Origin: Clostridia bacterium
Lineage (GTDB): Bacteria; Bacillota; Clostridia; Oscillospirales; Acutalibacteraceae
NCBI GenBank assembly: GCA_029226955.1
Contig: JAQXZA010000116.1
Coordinates: forward strand, 1 to 42,682
DNA: 42,682 nt
Direction: 5' to 3'
The notes under the pieces: generated by a model
Database searches by the model: none
What the model was told of the DNA's origin: nothing
The model's input: only the letters and a program-made list of their open reading frames with translations
Shown: positions 8,708 to 15,411 of the stretch, one piece after another
Layout: every line of letters begins with the position of its first letter
Position numbering within the stretch: the stretch's first letter is position 1
Program-made: the position numbers and the translations under genes

Positions 8708-8715
8708 TTAGGAAT
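8653..8715 (-). repeat. heptanucleotide repeat array 4 (composite, inverted)
   Basis: Read on the minus strand it starts CGGTCACAC, then ATTCCTA, a CTCCTA/CTCCTC block, ACTA and a CTCCAC block, the same order as array 3. It is therefore an inverted copy of that element. Its first bases are the last codons and TAA stop of the pseudouridine synthase gene. Confidence 0.85.
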
Positions 8716-9595
8716 GTGTGTGACCGCCGCTTTTTTCGCTGAAATTTTTATTCAGAATTTCAAGCCAGTTTTCAGGCGGCTTTTTTATTGCCATTTTTTG
8801 TTTTGTTATCGGGTGGACAAAAGTCAGAACGCCACAGTCAAGACACTGACGGTCAAAATATTTCCGACTGCCGCCGTACATATCATCTCCCGCAAGTGAA
8901 TGTCCTATACTTGCAAAATGGGTTCTTATCTGATGTGTGCGACCTGTTTCAAGTTTGATTTCAAGATATGTGTGATTATGTTCAACACACAGGGATTTCC
9001 AGTGGGTTACGGCTCTTACTCCGCCCTCGCCTGTTTCACGCTGAATTGTGTGACCTTCTTTCAGTCTTAACGGTGCGTCTATTGTGCCACTGCCGAAAAG
9101 TTCGCCCTCACACAATGCAAAATAGGTTTTATCGACTGTTTTCGGTAAAAATGCCGCCGAATATGCACTCTTTGCGACAAGAACAAGTCCCGAAGTGTCA
9201 CGGTCAAGGCGGTTTATTGCACGAAAAGTATAATGTTCGCCCTTGCTTTCACTGTAATATACTGCACCGTTTGCAAGCGTGTCAAGCTGATGTTCTCTTA
9301 CAGGGTGAACCGGCATAAACGGCGGCTTGTTGAATATTATAATTTCGCTGTCCTCATAGACAATATCAAGCGGAATGTTTACAGGAGTGATATAGTTTTC
9401 GTCGTCGGGCATTTTCAGTTCGACAACATCACCGCCGTGAAGTATGTCTATACTTCTTATATGCTCGCCGTTTGAAGTTATTCCGTTTTCTGTACGTTTT
9501 AATTTTGTCAGCAGTCGTGCGGAAACATTACAGCGTTTTCTCAGAAAATTCTGCACCGTTATTCCGTCACAATCGTTTTCAACAACAAATTTCAA
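8708..9595 (-). CDS. RluD-family 23S rRNA pseudouridine synthase
   Basis: 295 residues. An S4-like RNA-binding domain (about 1-75) precedes the synthase domain with the catalytic-Asp motif RAINRLDRDTSG, a downstream LETGRTHQIRTHFASIGHSL and a KPPEN-like tail, all standard for RluA/RluD enzymes that isomerise uridine in rRNA. I choose the TTG at 9593-9595: AAGGGG lies seven bases upstream, it overlaps the preceding HAD stop by four bases (TTGA), and the family start (KFVVEND) follows. A longer frame from an ATG at 9622 is possible but would overlap more. The last residues (GGHTHS, then stop) are encoded inside the repeat element. Confidence 0.92.
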   Translation of the reverse strand: MKFVVENDCDGITVQNFLRKRCNVSARLLTKLKRTENGITSNGEHIRSIDILHGGDVVELKMPDDENYITPVNIPLDIVYEDSEIIIFNKPPFMPVHPVREHQLDTLANGAVYYSESKGEHYTFRAINRLDRDTSGLVLVAKSAYSAAFLPKTVDKTYFALCEGELFGSGTIDAPLRLKEGHTIQRETGEGGVRAVTHWKSLCVEHNHTYLEIKLETGRTHQIRTHFASIGHSLAGDDMYGGSRKYFDRQCLDCGVLTFVHPITKQKMAIKKPPENWLEILNKNFSEKSGGHTHS

Positions 9596-10296
9596 AGTTC
9601 TGTCCCCTTTATTATATTGCATACATCAATAAGAGATGTAATTTTATAGTCGCATAAATCATTCGGCATTGAAATTTTATTTTTCGGGTCATACACACAG
9701 GTGTCAAGTTCCGCATTTTTTCCGCCCTGCATATCTGATGTCAGGGAATCCCCGACAACAAGAATTTTTGATTTATCTTTTTCGGGTATTTTTTCAAAGA
9801 CAATATCGAAAAATTCCTTTTGCGGTTTTTGAACACCTGTTTCGTCAGAAATGAATATATCCTTTAAAAACTTTGTAACGGGACTTTTGCCGAAACGTCC
9901 ACGCTGTACAACGCTTAATCCGTTAGTGATTATATAAATATCACATATACGGCTGATTTTTTCGAGTGCGTCATAAGCACCGTCAATGAGTATTGCCTGT
10001 TGTGACAGTTCATTTACATAGTTGTCGGCAAGTTCGGTAATTTTTTCAACATCACTGCACATATCAAAATATTCACAAGTGAGTTTAAAACGCTCAATTC
10101 TCAATTCTGAACGCTTTATCTCGCCTTTTTCAAATTTTTTCCACAGGCTGTCGTTTATTTCGCTGAATTTTTCATACAGTGTCTGAGTAAAGCCAAAGCC
10201 GTTTTTTTCAAAAGCATTTTTCAGAGCGTTATATTCGCATTTCGGAAAATCAAAAATAGTGTCGTCTGCGTCCATAAGCAAGGTTGTATATTTCAT
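9592..10296 (-). CDS. HAD-superfamily hydrolase, YjjG/YfnB-like nucleotidase
   Basis: 234 residues. Motif I DADDT (nucleophile Asp9, acid Asp11) is followed by a helical cap of about 80 residues, motif II ITNGL, motif III Lys in GVQKPQKEF and motif IV GDSLTSDMQGG. This matches the YjjG group of pyrimidine 5'-nucleotidases that clear non-canonical nucleotides. Substrate assignment is by family only. It overlaps the pseudouridine synthase gene downstream by four bases, a likely operon. Confidence 0.88.
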   Translation of the reverse strand: MKYTTLLMDADDTIFDFPKCEYNALKNAFEKNGFGFTQTLYEKFSEINDSLWKKFEKGEIKRSELRIERFKLTCEYFDMCSDVEKITELADNYVNELSQQAILIDGAYDALEKISRICDIYIITNGLSVVQRGRFGKSPVTKFLKDIFISDETGVQKPQKEFFDIVFEKIPEKDKSKILVVGDSLTSDMQGGKNAELDTCVYDPKNKISMPNDLCDYKITSLIDVCNIIKGTEL

Positions 10297-10374
10297 AATA
10301 TCAGTTCCTGTCTGTTTTTTTATAAATTATAGCTTAATTTTATTGATAATTCAACCATCACTTTATCACAGAAA

Positions 10375-10409
10375 AATACCCCACAAACCGTATTTTCTCA
10401 GTTTATGGG
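10375..10409 (-). terminator. terminator of the Xre/membrane-protein pair
   Basis: Read leftward, GTTT and TGGG-type arms (CCCATAAAC with GTTTGTGGG, one mismatch) are followed by GTATTTTTC, just after the stop of the 148-residue membrane protein gene. Confidence 0.55.
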
Positions 10410-10422
10410 ATAATATTTATGT

Positions 10423-10869
10423 TTATTCTTCTGCAAGTTTTTTGTCTTTTATGCGTTTTACTTCTGATACTATGAACATTTCAATCATTGCAACACTTTC
10501 TATCATTATTGCAACAATGTCATTTAATTGATTGCCTGTTACTAAGGATTCACCGTTCAGTATTTCAATAATATCAACAACAAGCATAAAGAGTCCTGCT
10601 ATTCCGAATATTATAAAAATCATTCGGGAGGTTTTTTCTTTTATGCCGTAAAATGCGTCATTTAAAATTACTTTTGTGCCGAATACAGAAAACGAAATCC
10701 AGAATGTTGTTATCAACATAAAATATGTACTGAATTTACATATTTCAAATAAGTCCTCAATCATATAAAACAGTACCAACAATATAAATGATGTTAAAAA
10801 AGCCCACTGAAAAGCCTTTCCTCTTTCAATCTGCTGGCGTTCATCAAAATTTTCACTAATCTTAGTCAT
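10423..10869 (-). CDS. small four-helix membrane protein paired with Xre regulator
   Basis: 148 residues from MTKISENFDERQQ, with GGGAGG nine bases upstream. Four hydrophobic segments lie at roughly 24-41, 48-68, 85-103 and 112-130; the soluble N-terminus has an ERQQIERGKAF motif seen in other membrane proteins that sit beside small Xre regulators. Its start overlaps the end of the regulator gene by eight bases, so expression is coupled. Function is not established for the family. I cannot name a specific domain with confidence. Confidence 0.8.
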   Translation of the reverse strand: MTKISENFDERQQIERGKAFQWAFLTSFILLVLFYMIEDLFEICKFSTYFMLITTFWISFSVFGTKVILNDAFYGIKEKTSRMIFIIFGIAGLFMLVVDIIEILNGESLVTGNQLNDIVAIMIESVAMIEMFIVSEVKRIKDKKLAEE

Positions 10870-11068
10870 TGTTGTTATCCTCCCAAAAAAGTTCATCAAG
10901 TGTTTTGTCAAGTGCCTTGCATATTGCAATACACAGCTTTAATGACGGGTTGTACTCGCCCGACTCAATCAGTCCTATTGTCTGCCTTGTAACTCCTACA
11001 ATTTTTGCAAGGTCATTTTGGTTCATACCGTGTTCAAGTCGGGCAATTTTAATTTTTAGATTTTTCAT
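10862..11068 (-). CDS. small Xre-family transcriptional regulator
   Basis: 68 residues, a bare HTH_3 domain: LEHGMNQNDLAKIVGVTRQT followed by IGLIESGEYNPSLKLCIAIC and a short acidic tail. The start MKNLKIK is chosen because GGAGGTG lies six bases upstream; a longer frame to 11098 lacks a site. It is the typical partner of a small membrane protein (next gene), a pair usually autoregulated. The operator is not identifiable here. Confidence 0.9.
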   Translation of the reverse strand: MKNLKIKIARLEHGMNQNDLAKIVGVTRQTIGLIESGEYNPSLKLCIAICKALDKTLDELFWEDNNND

Positions 11069-11208
11069 TCTGCACCTCCTGTAACCATATAGTAACATAT
11101 ATCTTACTGAATGTCAACTATATATTGCATTTTGTCAGAAAAAAATTACGCAATTATATATTGTACTTCTACAAGAAAATTCAGCTATCAGCTATAATTA
11201 TAAAAATT

Positions 11209-11250
11209 CTTTGCGTGAACATTATCAAATAACAAAAAAAGTAACCGCCC
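11209..11250 (+). pseudogene. decayed 3' end of a holin-like toxin gene
   Basis: This 42-base stretch aligns without gaps to 15174-15215, the 3' end of the intact toxin gene, with 35 of 42 bases identical by my count. It starts CTTTGCGTGA in both, encoding the toxin C-terminus (LCV-I--), and continues into the same AACCGCCC terminator arm. An earlier stop has appeared and nothing upstream resembles the rest of the gene. It is a relic of a second copy of the type I toxin locus. Confidence 0.7.
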
Positions 11251-11271
11251 TTATCTTAAAGGTGCGGTTAC
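11234..11271 (-). terminator. terminator of the surface-protein gene
   Basis: GTAACCGC (11241-11248) pairs with GCGGTTAC (11264-11271), with an inner CCTT/AAGG pairing. Read leftward it is followed by seven T. It serves the surface protein gene but is homologous to the terminator of the toxin locus at 14930-14959, so it looks inherited from a toxin-locus relic. Confidence 0.8.
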
Positions 11272-11302
11272 AAATACGAAAAATATTATATTTCATAAAA
11301 AA

Positions 11303-14300
11303 TTATTTTTGCTTAAAACTCCTCATTTGTACCCAAAACAAACCGATTGCGGCTACAAAAATCAACGAAAATCCTACCACTATAAACCAACCGCTTGTAG
11401 ATGTCGTTCCTGTCGATGGCATAATAATCGGAATAAGATAGTTTTCAAGTTCAATCTCATTTCCGTTAATAACTTCTATTGTTCCGTCGTTTATGGTCAT
11501 ATTGCCGGAACTGTCAATGGTGATTTTTAACGGCGAATCAAGCTGTTGATATTTCGGGGGTGCTTTTGTTTCGACAAGATAATACTCTATACCGGCGGAG
11601 AGCTTGTCCGTAAAAACTGCGGTGGCTTTCGTGTTGTCCTCGTTTAAAGACGTAACGGCAGTTTCAACAATGGTACAGTTTATACTTTCACTATTATAGA
11701 CAATGGTTTTCTCTCCACTGTTATTATCTCTTTGATACAGAGCAAACTCTGCATTGGCAAGGGGGTCTTTTGTGGTTTTACTACCGTCAATCTTGCTTAC
11801 ATTAAGCGTATATACCTTTTCAAAACGTGCATAATAGGTCGTATCGCCCGTAGTTGTGTAGCTTATTGTCTTGCCATCATTTGTAAGCATAATATCGTCA
11901 ACAGCATTACTATCGGAATCAAACCAACCGACAAATTTGTAGCCGCTTTTAACAGTCGCAGTGGAGGTTACAGACGTACCCACCACGTTATTATGGGTAT
12001 AGGAAGAAAGAGTACCTATGTTATCATCAGTGGTATCTTCCCAAGTGTCACCGTTCTTTATCTGACGAGTATATGTCTGTGTAACAATTTTCTTGAATTT
12101 TGCGTAATATGTCGCATCGCCCGTAGTTGTATAGCTTATTGTTTCGTTTTTGGTTTTAAGATTATCATTGACATCATACCAACCTATGAATTGATAACCG
12201 TCGCCAGCGGTCGCAGTGGAGGTTGCAATATTACCTATCTCTTGCTTACCACCACCGTAATCTGTGAGAGTACCTACATTATTATTTGTTGTATCTTTCC
12301 AAGTGTCACTATCCATTACCTGACGTTTATAGGTCTGTGTAACCATTTTTTTCTGAAATCTTGCGTAATATGTCGCATCGCCCGTAGTTGTGTAGCTTAG
12401 TGTTTTTTCGGTAGTTATACGAGTACCCTCAGAATCATACCAACCGACGAAATCGTATAAACTTCCGGCGGTCGCAGTGGAACTTATAGGCATACCTACC
12501 GCATCAGTATATGTATAGCGTCCAAGAGTACCTATTGCATTGTCTTTTGTGTTGTCCCAAGTTTTAGTGTTACCATTCCATACCTGACGGATATAGGTCT
12601 GTGTAACGCTGTTTGAAAATCTTGCGTAATAGGTATTTACACTTTCATTTGTTTCAATATAGCTGTATTCAGAATGAGTGCTGACAAGGTTTCCATTTTC
12701 GTCATACCAACCAACAAAAGTATAGTTTTTATTTGCAGTTGCCGTAACTGTTACTTTTTCATCAGTTGCAGCGTGGTAGGATTTGCCGCCTTTATAATTA
12801 TACTCAGCATTATAATTCTCGTTTGATTTATCTGTTACACTTGTAATTTCAACTTTTCCGCCATCACTTGAATTTATGTAACTGCCGTCTTTTGCTTCAA
12901 CCTGTGGTATAAATGCCTGTCGCCAACGCCATTGTGCAATCATTGTAAGACCTTTGTGAACATTGGCATAGGCTTTTTCTTCTCCGTTATCTGTCCAGGT
13001 TACACCCAAAACCTCATTATTATCATCTTTGTTGATTGTATTGGTTAAAGTTACATTGCCATTATATATTTTAAAATACTGTGCTTTCTCATCTCCGTTG
13101 ACTCCACCAATAGAGTAATCACAAGCTACTGTATGCACACCAGGAAGTAACAGACTTCCTGATTGGTCTGCATTTACCTTGCTATATTCCTCAGGAACAT
13201 TATCAACGGTATCGCCTGTAAGAAGCCAACCCATAAACTTCCAGCCGTCATTCTGTCCTTCGGCTGCCTTTGATACATAAGGGGGAATAAATTTTTTAAC
13301 CTGTGTTTCAGCACTGACATCAGGCTTAAAGCTATATACATTTTCCGCTTCACCTGTATTATACTGACTTTCGACTTTATACGCTTTTCCGCCGTTAGAG
13401 TCATAAGTTACGGTAGGACTTTTGAGAAATACAAAGTGCAAATCTGTTGCCGAAGTCAAATTTTCCAGATAATAAGTATAAACGGTATCACCGTCTGCAT
13501 TGGTCGATTTTATCCATTTACCCTTTTTTTCTTCTTCTGTTAAGCTGCCTGTGTCGTTTATTACATTTCCGGCTAATTTCAAAAACTCGGTTACTGGATT
13601 ATCGTTTTCATCTTGATATGTGTAATACAAACCGATAAACTCACAACCGTCATCTAAATCATCTTTTTTCAAAATAGCCTGAATTTTCAGCGTATTTTTA
13701 TTCTCCACGTAGGTTGCAAGCTTATCATCAACTGTGACTTTATGACCTTCTGAACTTCCCTCGCTCCCGGTTGTTCCATCACTTCCGCCGATAATAACAC
13801 TACCGTGAGTGGTGGTACTGCCGGACAATGGGTGATAAAGCTTGAAGTTTATATTATCAAGGAAGTTACCAAAAGTTTTTGATGTAGCCGTGGACGAGCC
13901 GTTATATCCCCCGACAGAAACAAAGCCGAATACGGTTTCAGTCTGACCAGCCGGAACGATATAGTGATAATACTCGTTCAACTCCGAACTTGTACCGCTT
14001 GTTCCACTTCCGCTTTTCGCACTGCTATTGTCATTAGAGCCGTAATGACTCCACGGATTCGTTCCGCTCGTGGCTTTTGATGATGCCATTATCCAGATAT
14101 GCCATTCCTCAGTGTAGATAGTGCTTGGTGTCAGACTAAACGCATTATTTCCTGCATTATCCGCAAAAGTACCGCTTGCGGCAAACTTTTTACTGTAAAC
14201 GATAATCCGTTCTTTGTCCACGCCGGCAGAGGTTTTAACGGACGTTTTTCCCTGAGCAATAAGCCAGTCCACCATCTGCATAAACTGGTCACGACCGTCC

Positions 14301-14794
14301 TTGCTGGGCTTTGACGGATTAACAGACTGTTTAGGGCCTATAATCAATGCCATTGTGTCCGTTACATTTCGACCGCCGTGATCCAATCCCCACTCGTAAA
14401 CACTCGACGGATAGGTCTTGACATTCTGATATAATGTACTCTCTTCATCAGCGTTTAATTCTGCGGCATACGAACCATTAGTAGGAGTTAATGTTACACC
14501 AGATATATAAGTTCCTGTGTTATTTCTGAATAATTCAATTTTGCCCTGAAAAGCTGTTGTATTCCAGTGGGGAACTTCGCTTTGCAAAGGTTGCTTATAG
14601 TTTGGTGAAGTCCAGGTCTGCCCCTCTTCAAAGCTGCCGTTTTGCAGTTGGTTGGTACTAAGAGTCGGGGTATCTTCTGCATAAACACGAGCAGGTGGAT
14701 AATTAAACAGCGAAAAAACACTGCAAAAAATCATAAACGCCGTAAGAAATATGGCAACCCAGCGTATTGTAATATTATGTTTTGATTTATACAT
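11303..14794 (-). CDS. cell-wall-anchored repeat protein (adhesin-like)
   Basis: 1163 residues starting MYKSKHN, preceded by AAGGGTGG. A signal peptide (about 1-39, cleavage after RVYA) leads to an N-terminal region of about 320 residues that resembles carbohydrate-binding/jelly-roll modules (NGSFEEG, a YEW-DHGGR-TD-MA-IIG stretch). Bacterial-repeat (InlB B/Flg_new-like) domains follow, with three near-identical C-terminal units containing GWYD and YTTTGDATYYARF. Next is a SpaA/Cna-B-like domain with isopeptide candidates Lys in LNVSKIDG and Glu in YYLVETKAPP. The C-terminus is a sorting signal: MPSTG, a hydrophobic helix and the basic tail RSFKQK. It should be covalently attached to peptidoglycan by a sortase not in this window. 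The ligand is unknown. Confidence 0.88.
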   Translation of the reverse strand: MYKSKHNITIRWVAIFLTAFMIFCSVFSLFNYPPARVYAEDTPTLSTNQLQNGSFEEGQTWTSPNYKQPLQSEVPHWNTTAFQGKIELFRNNTGTYISGVTLTPTNGSYAAELNADEESTLYQNVKTYPSSVYEWGLDHGGRNVTDTMALIIGPKQSVNPSKPSKDGRDQFMQMVDWLIAQGKTSVKTSAGVDKERIIVYSKKFAASGTFADNAGNNAFSLTPSTIYTEEWHIWIMASSKATSGTNPWSHYGSNDNSSAKSGSGTSGTSSELNEYYHYIVPAGQTETVFGFVSVGGYNGSSTATSKTFGNFLDNINFKLYHPLSGSTTTHGSVIIGGSDGTTGSEGSSEGHKVTVDDKLATYVENKNTLKIQAILKKDDLDDGCEFIGLYYTYQDENDNPVTEFLKLAGNVINDTGSLTEEEKKGKWIKSTNADGDTVYTYYLENLTSATDLHFVFLKSPTVTYDSNGGKAYKVESQYNTGEAENVYSFKPDVSAETQVKKFIPPYVSKAAEGQNDGWKFMGWLLTGDTVDNVPEEYSKVNADQSGSLLLPGVHTVACDYSIGGVNGDEKAQYFKIYNGNVTLTNTINKDDNNEVLGVTWTDNGEEKAYANVHKGLTMIAQWRWRQAFIPQVEAKDGSYINSSDGGKVEITSVTDKSNENYNAEYNYKGGKSYHAATDEKVTVTATANKNYTFVGWYDENGNLVSTHSEYSYIETNESVNTYYARFSNSVTQTYIRQVWNGNTKTWDNTKDNAIGTLGRYTYTDAVGMPISSTATAGSLYDFVGWYDSEGTRITTEKTLSYTTTGDATYYARFQKKMVTQTYKRQVMDSDTWKDTTNNNVGTLTDYGGGKQEIGNIATSTATAGDGYQFIGWYDVNDNLKTKNETISYTTTGDATYYAKFKKIVTQTYTRQIKNGDTWEDTTDDNIGTLSSYTHNNVVGTSVTSTATVKSGYKFVGWFDSDSNAVDDIMLTNDGKTISYTTTGDTTYYARFEKVYTLNVSKIDGSKTTKDPLANAEFALYQRDNNSGEKTIVYNSESINCTIVETAVTSLNEDNTKATAVFTDKLSAGIEYYLVETKAPPKYQQLDSPLKITIDSSGNMTINDGTIEVINGNEIELENYLIPIIMPSTGTTSTSGWFIVVGFSLIFVAAIGLFWVQMRSFKQK
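11829..12615. repeat. tandem coding repeats of the surface protein
   Basis: Three units of roughly 260-270 bases. Conserved blocks such as CGCCCGTAGTTGT recur near 11845, 12120 and 12380. Each unit encodes a QTY-RQ-...-GTL-...-STAT-...-F-GW-D-...-YTTTGD-TYYARF module. A more diverged fourth unit continues to about 12780. High nucleotide identity suggests recent duplication. Confidence 0.8.
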
Positions 14795-14929
14795 AGTGAA
14801 ACCACCCTTTTCCGCCGTTGAATATGTATATTTTCGTAGAATAACCAACTCCAATCGACAAAAAATAACAAATTATCCATATGTAATTATAACGATTATC
14901 TGATTTTCTGTCAAGAACGTGCAAAAAAA

Positions 14930-14959
14930 GTAACCGCCCTTAATTAAAGGTGCGGTTAC
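14930..14959. terminator. terminator hairpin homologous to 11241-11271
   Basis: GTAACCGC and GCGGTTAC arms, loop CCTTAATTAAAGGT, A-run before and TTCTTTTT after, so it can stop transcription in both directions. Sequence outside the loop is essentially the same as the hairpin at 11241-11271. It insulates the toxin promoter from the left. Confidence 0.75.
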
Positions 14960-14976
14960 TTCTTTTTAAATCATAT

Positions 14977-15005
14977 TTGACAAACCAGTACAATTATGTT
15001 AGAAT
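14977..15005 (+). promoter_or_regulatory. toxin mRNA promoter
   Basis: TTGACA (14977-14982), 17-base spacer, TAGAAT (15000-15005). Expected transcription start is about 15012, giving a leader of about 105 bases. This is among the best sigma-A-type promoters in the window. Confidence 0.8.
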
Positions 15006-15012
15006 ACTTTTC

Positions 15013-15050
15013 ACAAGGTGTCCTACCTAAGCGGTAAGCGGTTAGTCCCC
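15013..15050. repeat. left arm of inverted repeat bracketing the toxin
   Basis: ACAAGGTGTCCTACCT...CGGTTAGTCCCC matches the reverse complement of 15255-15288 (ACAAGGCGGACTACCT...CGGTTAGCCCCC): 28 of 34 positions plus a four-base insertion, by my count. The arms coincide with the predicted 5' ends of the toxin mRNA and the antisense RNA, so both RNAs begin with nearly the same sequence. Confidence 0.75.
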
Positions 15051-15064
15051 GATTTTTTTATACA

Positions 15065-15109
15065 GGGGGCGAAAAACTTTTTGACTCCCCCGAGTTTTAA
15101 ACAAGGGGG
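15065..15109 (+). promoter_or_regulatory. alternative-pairing leader of the toxin mRNA
   Basis: GGGGG at 15065-15069, CCCCC at 15087-15091 and the ribosome binding site GGGGG at 15105-15109 can form two exclusive hairpins. In one the C-run masks the ribosome binding site; in the other it pairs with the upstream G-run and frees it. Hidden ribosome binding sites are typical of type I toxin mRNAs. The switching itself is inferred. Confidence 0.5.
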
Positions 15110-15116
15110 TGAGATT

Positions 15117-15209
15117 ATGGTTACATACGAGGCTTTGTTCCAGTTCACATTAGTGATTATCGGAGTTATCGGTCTTTGCGTGAGCATTATCAATAATAAA
15201 AAGAAATAA
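15117..15209 (+). CDS. holin-like type I toxin (30 residues)
   Basis: A 30-residue peptide with a short polar N-terminus MVTYEALFQF, one transmembrane segment (about 8-25) and the tail NNKKK. The MxTYEAL start and Lys-rich end are the signature of the putative holin-like toxin family (TxpA/BsrG-related), whose members depolarise or perforate the membrane. ATG follows GGGGGTGAG. A longer in-frame reading to 15018 crosses the structured leader and is rejected. An antisense RNA converges on its 3' end. The toxin stop codon lies in the terminator stem. Confidence 0.82.
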   Translation: MVTYEALFQFTLVIIGVIGLCVSIINNKKK

Positions 15210-15236
15210 CCGCCCAGCTTCCCATTGTGCGTTTAC
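15206..15236. terminator. shared terminator of toxin mRNA and antisense RNA
   Basis: ATAACCGC (15206-15213) pairs imperfectly with GCGTTTAC (15229-15236). T-rich tracts lie on both sides (TTCTTTCTC to the right on plus, TTTCTTTTTATT on minus). It is a diverged relative of the hairpins at 11241-11271 and 14930-14959. Confidence 0.6.
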
Positions 15237-15254
15237 TTCTTTCTCATCTTTTTT

Positions 15255-15288
15255 GGGGGCTAACCGTTTATCAGGTAGTCCGCCTTGT
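15255..15288. repeat. right arm of inverted repeat bracketing the toxin
   Basis: Partner of 15013-15050. Read on the minus strand it is the predicted 5' end of the antisense RNA. Confidence 0.75.
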
Positions 15289-15294
15289 ATTTTT

Positions 15295-15323
15295 ATTATA
15301 CAACAGTTTATGACCTGTGTCAA
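15295..15323 (-). promoter_or_regulatory. antitoxin RNA promoter
   Basis: On the minus strand TTGACA (complement of 15318-15323), 17-base spacer, TATAAT (complement of 15295-15300). This is a perfect consensus promoter, stronger than the toxin's TAGAAT version, as expected if the antitoxin RNA must be in excess. Confidence 0.82.
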
Positions 15324-15355
15324 GCCGCTGTTTTTTATTTTTGTTTATAAATATT

Positions 15356-15400
15356 ACAGGCTCCAACATACGTTATTGTACATTGAAGCCTGTTTTTTTA
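15356..15400. terminator. hairpin between antitoxin promoter and zinc-ribbon gene
   Basis: ACAGGCT (15356-15362) pairs with AGCCTGT (15387-15393), followed on plus by seven T. It ends just before the zinc-ribbon gene stop (15412). It may protect the toxin-antitoxin locus from the convergent gene and work in both directions. Confidence 0.55.
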
Positions 15401-15411
15401 ATTGTTTTGAA

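Larger units (their letters stand above)
14795..15116. other. intergenic region between surface protein and toxin
   Basis: It holds the start region of the surface protein gene (minus), a bidirectional terminator hairpin (14930-14959), the toxin promoter (14977-15005) and the structured toxin leader (15013-15116). No additional open frame is credible. Confidence 0.7.
15195..15288 (-). ncRNA. antisense antitoxin RNA of the type I system
   Basis: A consensus promoter on the minus strand should start an RNA near 15288. It runs leftward about 95 bases to an imperfect hairpin (15206-15236) followed by TTTCTTTTTATT near 15190-15205. It overlaps the 3' untranslated part and last codons of the toxin mRNA, the geometry of TxpA/RatA and BsrG/SR4. 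It also contains GCCCCC near its 5' end, which could touch the toxin's GGGGG ribosome binding site. No expression data are available. Confidence 0.65.

Noticed and set aside
11732..12400. 222-residue plus-strand frame opposite the surface protein
   Set aside because: It is antisense to the coding repeats, Cys/Ile-rich without any recognisable domain, and has no promoter or ribosome binding site.
15018..15116. N-terminal extension of the toxin frame
   Set aside because: It crosses the structured leader and inverted-repeat arm, lacks a ribosome binding site, and toxin homologs start at MxTYEAL.
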